NCBI RefSeq assembly: GCF_023895975.1
Contig: NZ_JALBWM010000013.1
Coordinates: forward strand, 1-64,000
Length of the DNA stretch: 64,000 bases
Direction: 5' to 3'
Source: Microbulbifer okhotskensis
GTDB lineage: Bacteria; Pseudomonadota; Gammaproteobacteria; Pseudomonadales; Cellvibrionaceae
The position numbers were made by a program, and so were the translations under genes. The notes under the pieces were generated by a model. The model ran no database searches, had not been told where the DNA came from, and saw only the letters and a list, made by a program, of their open reading frames with translations. Positions 55,219-64,000 of this stretch are shown here, piece by piece; position 1 is the stretch's first letter; each line of letters begins with the position of its first letter.

Positions 55219-55866
55219 TTAAGAGGTTTGCTTGGTTTGTGCGACAGCAACTGCCAGTTTCTCGATCAAATCATGAATCGGCGCATACTTCATCTTCATA
55301 GCCGCCTTATTCACAATTAGCCGAGTACTGATCTGCGCAATGGTCTCCCGGGCCTCCAAACCATTGGCCTTGAGAGTATTTCCACTGTCGACAATATCCA
55401 CGATCTCATCGGCTAGGTTCATCAGAGGGGCGAGTTCCATTGCCCCATACAACTTAATAATATCCACCTGCCGCCCAATAGAGGCGTAGTGCTTCTTGGC
55501 GCTCTGTACAAATTTAGTCGCGACTTTCATTCGCCCTCTGGGCGGCTCCCCACCTTTAATGCCTGCCGTCATCAAGCGGCAGCGGGCAATGTCCAGGTCT
55601 AGTGGCTCATAGATGCCATTGGAACTGTGTTCAAGTAGCGTATCCTTGCCCGCAACACCGATATCTGCTGCGCCATGCTGCACATAGGTTGGCACATCAA
55701 CACCCCGCAGAAGTAGAAGACTTACACCTTCACAGTTTGTCGGGAATATCAATTTGCGACTCTTGCTCAAGTCCTCAGCAGGCTCCAGACCCGCAGCTTT
55801 CAACAGCGGCAGGGTCTCCTGTAAAATTCGCCCCTTGGTCAATGCGATAGTAATTTGCACAGTCAT
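55219..55866 (-). CDS. hisG: ATP phosphoribosyltransferase, short form
   Basis: HisG starts histidine synthesis by joining ATP to PRPP. At 215 residues it is the short form, which lacks the C-terminal histidine-binding domain and works with HisZ. HisZ is not in the window. Motifs include [39 protein letters not shown] and the PRPP loop [18 protein letters not shown]. It follows murA by 56 bp and precedes hisD. Confidence 0.96.
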   Translation of the reverse strand: MTVQITIALTKGRILQETLPLLKAAGLEPAEDLSKSRKLIFPTNCEGVSLLLLRGVDVPTYVQHGAADIGVAGKDTLLEHSSNGIYEPLDLDIARCRLMTAGIKGGEPPRGRMKVATKFVQSAKKHYASIGRQVDIIKLYGAMELAPLMNLADEIVDIVDSGNTLKANGLEARETIAQISTRLIVNKAAMKMKYAPIHDLIEKLAVAVAQTKQTS

Positions 55867-55922
55867 TATCGTTTACGCCAGCTCGTCATTGGCTTTCATA
55901 CCATTTGGCAGCCACCGGGCAA

Positions 55923-57191
<1,269 letters not shown>

Positions 57192-57230
57192 TCATATCTA
57201 GATCGCCAACACCGCAGAGGCAATGGCTGG

Positions 57231-57464
57231 TTAACGATTGGCTTCTTCTGGAGTCAGAGTCTGCATTTGCACGGCGTGCAAAGTGCCATCGGCGATTTTT
57301 TCACCGAGAGCCGCATAGACAAGCTGTTGTTTTTTTAGGCGATTCAGGCCTTCAAAGGCACTGCTCACCACAGTTATCATGAGATGACTGCCTTCAAAAG
57401 CCACTTCAACAGTACTATCAGGAATATGCCCGTCAATCAGGGCTTTGATTTCATCTGGTTGCAT
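57231..57464 (-). CDS. ibaG: BolA-family protein IbaG
   Basis: This 77-residue BolA-like protein has the VEVAFEGSHLMITVVSSAFEGLNRLKKQQLVYAAL core. IbaG works with monothiol glutaredoxins in Fe-S or acid-stress biology. It sits next to murA, the usual position, but mlaB, which normally lies upstream between it and mlaC, is missing. Confidence 0.93.
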   Translation of the reverse strand: MQPDEIKALIDGHIPDSTVEVAFEGSHLMITVVSSAFEGLNRLKKQQLVYAALGEKIADGTLHAVQMQTLTPEEANR

Positions 57465-57551
57465 AGGAGGGAGTTGCGATTAGTTAAAAACAGCACGCAA
57501 GTGTACTTGAATCAAGCGGAGTGCGCAGCTGCGCACCCCAAAGTTCGCCTA

Positions 57552-58205
57552 TTAGCTCACTTTATTGGCCACATCGTCAGCTGCCGACCAATTGGATATC
57601 ACCTTATCGATATTTCCATGAGTCTGCATTGACTGCGAAAACTGGCTGCGGAAAGTCTTGCCCAGGTTAACTCCGTTCAGGATTACATTGATCAACTTCC
57701 ACTGCCCCGCACGATTGCGCACCAGCGTGTAAGAAACTTTGGTAATCCCTTCTTTACTTCGCACTTCCTGCAGCACATTTACCCGGCTGCCCTGGGGACT
57801 GGTTCCCGGATTTACCACCTTCACATCCAGGTCGCCAAAAGTCGCCACGCCACGGGCAAACGTTGCGATTAAGTCGCGACGAAATGTACTGGTAAAACGA
57901 GAGCGCTGCTCTGCTGTAGCTTGTTTGGCATAGCGGCCCATCACGCCGCGAGCAATAAAATCAAAATCCACGACCGGGGTAAGCACTCCCTCGACAGCGC
58001 TGTAATACCTCTGGGGGTCTGAATTGGCATACTGGCCATTGGACCGAATCACCCCCAACAATTTATCCGAAACCCCTTCAATCATCACATAAGGATTTTG
58101 AGCGGCATTCGCCACAGGTATCACTGCAGATACCAAAACAACACAAAGTGCAAACTTAACCCATCGCGACAAACCGTCCCGGCCAATCCAAAATGATGCG
58201 TTCAC
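57552..58205 (-). CDS. mlaC: Periplasmic phospholipid carrier MlaC
   Basis: MlaC shuttles phospholipids between the outer-membrane MlaA complex and the inner-membrane MlaFEDB transporter. The 217-residue protein has a signal peptide ending VANA and the family core YYSAVEGVLTPVVDFDFIARGVMG. It also has FRRDLIATFARGVATFG and GQWKLINVILNGVNLGKTFRSQF. The GTG start at 58205 has GGAG 7 nt upstream. mlaF, mlaE and mlaD should precede it and mlaB should follow; none is here. It has its own promoter candidate, so it is expressed as the first gene of mlaC-ibaG-murA. Confidence 0.93.
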   Translation of the reverse strand: MNASFWIGRDGLSRWVKFALCVVLVSAVIPVANAAQNPYVMIEGVSDKLLGVIRSNGQYANSDPQRYYSAVEGVLTPVVDFDFIARGVMGRYAKQATAEQRSRFTSTFRRDLIATFARGVATFGDLDVKVVNPGTSPQGSRVNVLQEVRSKEGITKVSYTLVRNRAGQWKLINVILNGVNLGKTFRSQFSQSMQTHGNIDKVISNWSAADDVANKVS

Positions 58206-58608
58206 AAAATATCTCCAGTTAGCAAATCATTCCTTGGACGCACATGGCGCAAATTAGTGCCATAGCATTACCACATGTCAACTTCTCCCAGCCTAACTGA
58301 GACTGTGTCGATCATCCATTGAGTGACATAGCTGACAGCGAAGACGGCAAACTATACCATGGCCGCGCTCAGTGATGTGTCGATGTACGTGAGTGTCATT
58401 TAACTCTACCGGGGGACATGCTCGTTTTTTCCACTGCCAGCAGCCCGCTAATATAGATTAGCACGACAGCAACAAGACAAAACTTACATAGACTCCGAGG
58501 TGATCGGAGCCAGTAATATCGTCAGCACCGAAACCGCCTTAATTTATCCGGTGATCTCACAGGCACATTTTATTTAGTAGCATACAGGCAAGCAAATCGA
58601 GGCATTTG
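58206..58608. other. mlaC-kdsD intergenic region
   Basis: These 403 bp lie where mlaF, mlaE and mlaD are usually encoded. I see no frame resembling the end of mlaD or the start of mlaF. The minus strand carries the proposed mlaC promoter; a kdsD promoter must also be here but was not resolved. A small hairpin, CTCCGAGGTGATCGGAG, lies near 58493-58510. Confidence 0.55.
58253..58281 (-). promoter_or_regulatory. Sigma-70 promoter of mlaC-ibaG-murA
   Basis: The minus strand reads TTGACA, a 17-bp spacer and ACTAAT, about 48 bp upstream of the mlaC GTG. The -35 is consensus and the spacing ideal. It supports mlaC being the first gene of the operon. Confidence 0.65.
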
Positions 58609-59580
58609 ATGACTAAAGAACTAATCTGGGAAGCGGGACGCCGCACCGTGCGTATGGAATCAGACGCGGTGGCTGCTTTGGAAAACAGAATCAACGGTGA
58701 CTTCCAGCGAGCCTGTGAAATGATCATGCAATGTCGCGGTCGCACCATCGTTACTGGCATGGGAAAGTCGGGACATATCGGCCGCAAGATGGCAGCAACA
58801 CTGGCCAGCACAGGAACCCCAAGTTTCTTTGTTCATCCCGGCGAAGCAAGCCACGGCGATCTCGGCATGATTACTCGCGACGATGTCGTGATCGCCATAT
58901 CCAACTCCGGCTCCTCCTCAGAAGTACTCACTCTTCTCCCACTACTAAAAAGGTTGGGCATTCCCCTGATCAGCATGGCGGGGAAAACTGATTCGCCACT
59001 CGCTCAAGCGGCAGAGGTCAATCTGGATATCTCTGTAGAGACAGAGGCTTGCCCACTCAACCTGGCTCCCACCTCATCTACAACCGTCACACTGGTTATG
59101 GGAGACGCTCTTGCCGTAGCTTTGCTGGAGGCCCGTGGTTTTACCGCTGAGGATTTCGCCTTTTCCCACCCAGGCGGTGCCCTGGGGCGTAGGCTGCTAC
59201 TTAAAGTCGAAGATGTCATGCACGCCGGAGATGAGCTCCCCCAAGTAACCCCCGCAACTCGCCTGTCACAGGCCCTACTGGAAATGACCAGCAAGGGCTT
59301 CGGAATGACCATCGTCGCCAATGGCGAAGGGGAGCTCCTCGGCGTCTTCACCGATGGAGATCTGCGTCGTGTAATCGACCAAAAAGTTGAACTCGATAAA
59401 GCGACCATGGGAGAAGTGATGAGCCGTCGCCCCAAAACCGTTTCCACTGACACCCTGGCCGCTGAAGCCCTGCGAATTATGGAGGACTTCAAAATCACTG
59501 CACTGGTGGTGGAAGACAAAACGCACCATCCGCTCGGCGTACTCCATATGCACGATATTCTGCGTGCCGGTGTAATCTGA
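58609..59580 (+). CDS. kdsD: Arabinose-5-phosphate isomerase KdsD
   Basis: KdsD turns ribulose-5-phosphate into arabinose-5-phosphate, the first step of KDO synthesis. The 323-residue protein has an SIS domain (GRTIVTGMGKSGHIGRKMAATLASTGTPSFFVHPGEASHGDLG; IAISNSGSSSEVL) and a pair of CBS domains (about 205-323). Conserved residues of the active site, including the His in PGEASHGDLG, are present. The ATG at 58609 follows GAGG; a TTG directly before it is less likely. It starts the kdsD-kdsC-lptC-lptA-lptB run. Confidence 0.96.
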   Translation: MTKELIWEAGRRTVRMESDAVAALENRINGDFQRACEMIMQCRGRTIVTGMGKSGHIGRKMAATLASTGTPSFFVHPGEASHGDLGMITRDDVVIAISNSGSSSEVLTLLPLLKRLGIPLISMAGKTDSPLAQAAEVNLDISVETEACPLNLAPTSSTTVTLVMGDALAVALLEARGFTAEDFAFSHPGGALGRRLLLKVEDVMHAGDELPQVTPATRLSQALLEMTSKGFGMTIVANGEGELLGVFTDGDLRRVIDQKVELDKATMGEVMSRRPKTVSTDTLAAEALRIMEDFKITALVVEDKTHHPLGVLHMHDILRAGVI

Positions 59581-59594
59581 GATAATGGTAAGCA

Positions 59595-60179
59595 ATGCGT
59601 GGAAAACCGCACAACCAATGGCCAATAGGGACTGTCCTGGTGATATCTAACCAACAATTAAACGATACCCTCAAAAATGTACGCTGGCTGGTACTCGATG
59701 TGGACGGCGTGTTGACAGACGGGAAGCTTTATTTTGACAACAACGGCAACGAACTGAAGACTTTTAATACACTGGATGGGCACGGCATTAAAATGCTTCA
59801 AAGCTCCGGTGTGCGCGTCGCAATTATTACGGGACGACGCAGCAATGTAGTAGAACGCCGAGCCCACGACTTAGGCATAAGCAAATTAATCCAAGGGCGC
59901 GAAGATAAATTTGTCGCCTTGCAGGAATTGCTGGCAGAAGAACCCTGCCGCCTGGAGGATATTGCCTATATAGGAGATGATTACCCCGACCTACTGGTAA
60001 TGACCAAGATCGGTTGTCCGATCGCACCACCCAATGCAGCGCCACCGGTGCAGGAGCGAGCCCTCTGGGTCACTGACGCTCGCGGAGGCGAAGGTACTGT
60101 GCGCGAAGCTTGTGATCGCATCATGATGGCTCAAGGCACTTTTGACGCCGCACTCGCACCCTATATCGGAGAGAAGTAA
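59595..60179 (+). CDS. kdsC: KDO 8-phosphate phosphatase KdsC
   Basis: KdsC dephosphorylates KDO-8-P. The 194-residue HAD-family protein has the nucleophile motif LVLDVDGVLTDG, motif II IITGRRS, and motif IV IGDDYPDL. The C-terminal ARGGEGTVREACDRIMMAQG is typical. The ATG at 59595 lies 14 bp after kdsD. A GTG at 59640 with AGGG upstream would give 179 residues and is a fair alternative. It overlaps lptC by one base. Confidence 0.94.
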   Translation: MRGKPHNQWPIGTVLVISNQQLNDTLKNVRWLVLDVDGVLTDGKLYFDNNGNELKTFNTLDGHGIKMLQSSGVRVAIITGRRSNVVERRAHDLGISKLIQGREDKFVALQELLAEEPCRLEDIAYIGDDYPDLLVMTKIGCPIAPPNAAPPVQERALWVTDARGGEGTVREACDRIMMAQGTFDAALAPYIGEK

Positions 60180-60745
60180 TGCGTTCATGGTTGCCTCTCG
60201 TTCTGGTTATCCTGCTGATTAGTGCCGGACTCTGGTTTTCCGAGAGCCCCCCTGAGCAACTGCTGGGTAAAAGGCCAACCCCGCAACAGCAAAACCGGGC
60301 GGCGGATCTCATCATCAAAGATGCAGAAACCCGTCACTTCGACCAGGGAGGCAATCTAGCGTATCGAGTAGACGCAGAACAAATTACCTATTTTCAGTTT
60401 AAACGCCGCGATCGCGCCAATTTGAAAGAACCGCGCATGTTGTTTTATCAGGACGACAAACCCAAGTGGAGCACCAACTCCAAGCGCGGCACCGCTTTTA
60501 ATCGCGGGGAGAAGGTCGTTCTCACCGGGAAAGTTCAAATTGATGAACTCCCCCCCCCGGGTGGAATCCAACTTAAAACATCAAAAATCACAATCTATCC
60601 CGACAGGGAATTCGCCGAAACAGACAAAGTTGTTACTATTAGCTCCGGCCCCAATCGCACCACCGGTAAAGGTATGCGCGCTTACCTGAAAGAAGACCGG
60701 ATGGAGATTCTATCCGACGTAAAGAGCAGCTATGGCACTGAATAA
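60179..60745 (+). CDS. lptC: LPS export protein LptC
   Basis: LptC is the bitopic inner-membrane link between LptB2FG and LptA. The 188-residue protein has an N-terminal membrane helix (LPLVLVILLISAGLWF) and a periplasmic beta-jellyroll with IIKDAETRHFDQGGNLAYRVDAEQITYF and LTGKVQIDE. Its ATG overlaps the kdsC stop (TAATG), and its end overlaps lptA by 14 bp. Confidence 0.94.
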   Translation: MRSWLPLVLVILLISAGLWFSESPPEQLLGKRPTPQQQNRAADLIIKDAETRHFDQGGNLAYRVDAEQITYFQFKRRDRANLKEPRMLFYQDDKPKWSTNSKRGTAFNRGEKVVLTGKVQIDELPPPGGIQLKTSKITIYPDREFAETDKVVTISSGPNRTTGKGMRAYLKEDRMEILSDVKSSYGTE

Positions 60746-61274
60746 ATGTTATCGCCCAATCTACAAAGTCCTCACTGCGATTGCTCTGGTAGCGATCGCC
60801 ATTGCGGCCCAGGCGCTTCCCGGCGACCGGACCCAAAAAATTTCAGTGGGTTCCGACTCCATGTCCGCCGACCGCGCCAACAACTTGGTGGTATACAACG
60901 ATAACGTCGTCATTACCCAGGGCTCCCTGCAGATCCGTGCGGATCGTGTTGAAGTCTATTTCACCGCTAGCGATGAGATCAGCCGAGTCGTTGCCGTCGG
61001 CCGCCCCGCACACTTCCAACAAAAAATACTGGAGAGCCAAAATCCGGTAAAAGCACGGGCCGAGCGTATTGAGTACGTAATCAGCTCTGAAGAACTGCAA
61101 CTCACGGGTCAAGCGTTTATCGATCGTGATGGCAACACTCTGACGGCCGAAAAAATCGATTACGACCTTGCCACAGAGCAGATGAGCGCACGCAGCCAGC
61201 CAGGTAACGGTAGGGTTGAAATGATCTGGAAGCCTGAAAGCACCGAGGACAATAAAAACTCCAGCAGCGACTAA
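60732..61274 (+). CDS. lptA: Periplasmic LPS bridge protein LptA
   Basis: LptA oligomers carry LPS across the periplasm. The 180-residue protein has a signal peptide (VLTAIALVAIAIAAQALPG) and the OstA-type beta-jellyroll: LVVYNDNVVITQGSLQIRADRVEVYF, VVAVGRPAHFQQ and ADRIEY-like segment AERIEYVISSEELQLTGQAFI. It overlaps lptC by 14 bp. An 88-bp gap separates it from lptB. Confidence 0.94.
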   Translation: MALNKCYRPIYKVLTAIALVAIAIAAQALPGDRTQKISVGSDSMSADRANNLVVYNDNVVITQGSLQIRADRVEVYFTASDEISRVVAVGRPAHFQQKILESQNPVKARAERIEYVISSEELQLTGQAFIDRDGNTLTAEKIDYDLATEQMSARSQPGNGRVEMIWKPESTEDNKNSSSD

Positions 61275-61362
61275 GCCCAGATCCTACACCGAAAGGTCAG
61301 CGCCACTTACAATGACGTAACCCACGACAGCTCTACGCCCGTGGCAAGATTCAGGACACACT

Positions 61363-62088
61363 ATGCCAACGCTAACAGCGTTACACCTCGCCAAACAATA
61401 TAAGAAAAGAAAAGTTGTTCAAGATGTCTCCGTTAGCGTCTCCAGCGGGCAGGTGGTTGGCCTGCTCGGCCCTAATGGTGCCGGGAAAACAACTTGCTTC
61501 TACATGATCGCAGGGCTGGTGCGGGCGGATGCTGGGCAGGTCCTGATAAACGACGAGGATATCACTCGCCTTTCCATGCACGGCCGCGCGCGCAAAGGCA
61601 TTGGCTACCTACCCCAGGAAGCCTCTGTATTCCGGCGACTATCAGTGCGTGACAACATCCTGTCAATCCTTGAGACCCGCAAAGGACTCAATCGAAAAGA
61701 GCGCGAGAAACAAGCACAAGCGCTACTCGAAGAATTCAACATTACACATATTGAGAACAGCCTCGGAATGGCCCTGTCCGGTGGCGAGCGCCGTCGCGTC
61801 GAAATCGCCCGCGCACTGGCTACAGACCCGGGCTTCGTCCTTCTCGATGAGCCTTTTGCCGGGGTCGACCCTATATCAGTCAATGACATAAAACATATTA
61901 TCCGGCACCTGCGCGACCGGGGTATTGGCGTACTGATCACAGACCACAACGTCAGAGAAACCCTGGATATTTGCGAGACCGCTTACATCGTTAGCGAAGG
62001 ACATATCATTGCCGCCGGCACCCCTGATGAGGTTCTCGCCAACCAACAAGTGCGCGAAGTTTACTTAGGACACGAATTCACCATTTAA
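61363..62088 (+). CDS. lptB: LPS export ABC ATPase LptB
   Basis: LptB powers extraction of LPS with LptF and LptG, which are not in the window. The 241-residue ATPase has Walker [18 protein letters not shown], the Q-loop [12 protein letters not shown], signature [16 protein letters not shown], Walker [14 protein letters not shown] and the H-loop [12 protein letters not shown]. The sequence is very typical of LptB. It follows lptA by 88 bp and precedes rpoN by 194 bp. Confidence 0.97.
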   Translation: MPTLTALHLAKQYKKRKVVQDVSVSVSSGQVVGLLGPNGAGKTTCFYMIAGLVRADAGQVLINDEDITRLSMHGRARKGIGYLPQEASVFRRLSVRDNILSILETRKGLNRKEREKQAQALLEEFNITHIENSLGMALSGGERRRVEIARALATDPGFVLLDEPFAGVDPISVNDIKHIIRHLRDRGIGVLITDHNVRETLDICETAYIVSEGHIIAAGTPDEVLANQQVREVYLGHEFTI

Positions 62089-62282
62089 TGGCAAATGGTG
62101 CCAAACATAAGGAAAACTCGGAATTAACGAAAGAGGCATCACTATTCGCGCGTATTTCCATCCCGCCAGCCACAATCATCGGCACGCTTATTGCTTGTAA
62201 TAACTCAGGGGGCAAGGTAGTCTGCGCCATCTCGGGTTAATTTTGTCGGACCAATTGTCACACTGGCCTGCACCCCTAAACT

Positions 62283-63746
62283 ATGAAGCAGTCTCTCCAG
62301 CTCAAACTCGGCACCCAGCTGACCATGACCCCGCAGTTACAGCAGGCAATACGCCTATTGCAACTGTCCACACTGGACCTTCAGCAAGAGGTACAGGCGG
62401 CACTTGACAGCAACCCAATGCTCGAACCGGAGAGCGAGGAGCAGGCCCCGCCACCATCCCACGCAGAAAAAAATGTCCAGCAAGAGCCCCCTTCTTCAGC
62501 AGCTGAAGACACCAATCATTCTGCCACCGAAGAAAAAGAGCTCACTGATACCGATTGGAATCACGACATCCCCGCTGAACTTCCCGTCGACTCCCACTGG
62601 GACGATATCTACAGCAGCTATAGCGCCTCTCAAGACACAGAAGACCCCAACTTCGAGCGCAACTCCACCACTGACACATTGCAGGACCATCTGCGTTGGC
62701 AGCTAAATCTCACAACATTGTCCACTCACGATAAGTGGATTGGCGAGCATTTGATCGATAGTATCGGCCTGAATGGCTTGCTAGATACCACCACTTCCGA
62801 GATAGCCGCATCACTCAACCTTGAAGAAGACGAAGTAGTTGCAGCCCTTAAAGCCGTGCAACAATTTGAACCCGCCGGCTGCGCAGCCAGGGATTTACAA
62901 GAGTGTTTGCAGCTACAACTACGCCAGTTGCCGACAAACACTCCATGGCTGAAAGAAGCGCAAAATATTATTGAACGTCACTTGGAACTCCTCGGTAAGC
63001 GGGACTTCCGCCAACTGAGTCGACGCACACGCTTAAATGAGGCCCAGCTCGGTGAGGTCATTGGCCTAATCCAGACACTGACGCCCAACCCAGGGGAAGA
63101 ATTCAATGGTGAGCAACCTGCTTACGTAGTTCCAGATATTATCGTCAACCGCAAAGAATTCCGCTGGCAAGTGGAGCTGAACCCTGAAATCACCCCAAAA
63201 ATTCGAATCAACAGCCACTACGCATCCCTGGTAAAACGAGCCGATAATTCCCGGGAAAATAACTTCCTGCGAGATCACCTCCAGGAGGCAAGATGGTTCT
63301 TGAAAAGCTTGCAGAGTCGCCATGAAACCTTGCTAAAGGTCGCCACCTGTATAGTGGATAAGCAGCAGAGGTTTTTTGAGGAGGGCCCCGAGGCGATGAG
63401 ACCGATGGTTTTGGCTGATATCGCTGAAACTATTGGGATGCATGAGTCCACCATATCCCGGGTGACCACGCAAAAATATATGCTGACCCCTCGCGGGGTG
63501 TTTGAGCTCAAATACTTCTTCTCCAGTCACGTCAGTACGAATTCCGGCGAAGACGCCTCCTCCACAGCGATCCGGGCACTGATTCGTAAGCTCATTGACG
63601 TCGAAGTGCCGCGCAAACCCCTGTCCGACAATAAAATCGCCCAGGAACTGGACACGCAAGGCATCAAGGTCGCACGTCGTACCGTAGCCAAATACCGCGA
63701 ATCTATGGGGATCCCCTCATCTAGCGAGAGGAAGCGCCTGATCTAA
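62283..63746 (+). CDS. rpoN: RNA polymerase sigma-54 factor
   Basis: RpoN directs transcription from -24/-12 promoters with bacterial enhancer-binding proteins. The 487-residue protein has the N-terminal activator-interacting region (LQLKLGTQLTMTPQLQQAIRLLQLSTLDLQQEVQ) and a Glu/Pro/Ser-rich acidic region II (about 50-125). It then has the core-binding domain, the HTH (LADIAETIGMHESTISRVTTQKYMLTP) and the RpoN box ARRTVAKYRE near residue 465. The pilA promoter in this window is a likely target. hpf follows after 193 bp. Confidence 0.98.
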   Translation: MKQSLQLKLGTQLTMTPQLQQAIRLLQLSTLDLQQEVQAALDSNPMLEPESEEQAPPPSHAEKNVQQEPPSSAAEDTNHSATEEKELTDTDWNHDIPAELPVDSHWDDIYSSYSASQDTEDPNFERNSTTDTLQDHLRWQLNLTTLSTHDKWIGEHLIDSIGLNGLLDTTTSEIAASLNLEEDEVVAALKAVQQFEPAGCAARDLQECLQLQLRQLPTNTPWLKEAQNIIERHLELLGKRDFRQLSRRTRLNEAQLGEVIGLIQTLTPNPGEEFNGEQPAYVVPDIIVNRKEFRWQVELNPEITPKIRINSHYASLVKRADNSRENNFLRDHLQEARWFLKSLQSRHETLLKVATCIVDKQQRFFEEGPEAMRPMVLADIAETIGMHESTISRVTTQKYMLTPRGVFELKYFFSSHVSTNSGEDASSTAIRALIRKLIDVEVPRKPLSDNKIAQELDTQGIKVARRTVAKYRESMGIPSSSERKRLI

Positions 63747-63939
63747 AAGCTTGCCCCAAGCCAGAAAAGTGACTTCAACTGACGTAGGGGTCACAAATGG
63801 CTGACGCCTCTCACCACTCCTCTGCAACCATAACCCAAAGATTGAGTGTATCCTTCCATTCTGGCCCACTTCCTAGTAGGGTTGCGACCCGAAAGGGAGG
63901 CGAGCGCCGGTTTGTGATGCACCCGTCAAGGAGAAATCC

Positions 63940-64000
63940 ATGCAGATCAACATCAGTGGTCACCACGTCGACGTCACCTCACCTATGCGCAGCTACTGTG
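63940..64000 (+). CDS. hpf: Ribosome hibernation promoting factor Hpf, 5' end only
   Basis: The ATG at 63940 has AAGGAG about 7 nt upstream and reads 20 codons to the window edge: MQINISGHHVDVTSPMRSYC. This is the typical start of the HPF/YfiA family (MQ-I-SGHH--VT--MR-Y). HPF helps dimerise idle ribosomes into 100S particles. The location after rpoN is standard in gammaproteobacteria. Confidence 0.9.
   Translation, partial: MQINISGHHVDVTSPMRSYC

Overview
The window is a chromosomal block from a Gammaproteobacterium. Its gene order closely follows what I remember of Pseudomonas (pilABCD-coaE-yacG; secA-argJ-mutT; the division/murein dcw cluster; rnpB-rsmI-lpoA-yraN-diaA-dolP; rplM-rpsI-pet-sspAB; the degS/algW-his-murA-kds-lpt-rpoN region). 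Meso-diaminopimelate murein genes, LPS export genes, Mla and type IV pili all indicate a diderm gammaproteobacterium. A marine Cellvibrionales-type organism (for example Microbulbifer-like) is my guess; the sequence does not prove it.

Layout. 1-640 is an insertion-sequence graveyard: the 5' end of an ISAs1-type transposase and a decayed IS5-type transposase. 815-6439 is a type IV pilus locus: tfpZ and pilA on the minus strand, divergent from pilBCD. The pilA upstream region carries a sigma-54-type promoter and TGTC/GACA motifs resembling PilR sites. coaE and yacG follow. 7549-31061 is one long minus-strand run. Read in transcription order it is mraZ, rsmH, ftsL, ftsI, murE, murF, mraY, murD, ftsW, murG, murC, ftsQ, ftsA, ftsZ, lpxC, an M23 peptidase, secA, argJ and mutT. 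The mraZ promoter overlaps four GTGG boxes spaced exactly 10 bp apart, a textbook MraZ operator. ddlB is absent from its usual place between murC and ftsQ.

31526-36342 holds RNase P RNA, rsmI, lpoA, yraN, diaA and dolP. An accessory stretch follows: thiolase, lemA with a long M48 protease, a Yip1-family protein and a GGDEF protein. Next come sspB/sspA, a cytochrome bc1 operon in which cytochrome b and cytochrome c1 are one reading frame, rpsI/rplM, zapE, zapG and a single-chain ATP sulfurylase (sat). A gene-poor stretch of about 1.4 kb precedes a DegS/AlgW-type protease. The right end has hisD, hisG, murA, ibaG and mlaC on the minus strand, and kdsD, kdsC, lptC, lptA, lptB, rpoN and the start of hpf on the plus strand. 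mlaF, mlaE, mlaD and mlaB, which normally accompany mlaC here, are missing.

Most genes serve envelope building: murein precursors and septation, lipid A (lpxC), KDO and LPS transport (kds, lpt), protein export (secA), OM maintenance (lpoA, dolP, mlaC) and pili. rpoN in the window encodes the sigma factor that the pilA promoter appears to need. I found no convincing new multigene system. The observations most worth checking are the fused cytochrome b/c1, the orphan mlaC, the replacement of cysDN by sat, the missing ddlB, the SSQ motif in FtsI, and the regulatory sites upstream of pilA and mraZ.
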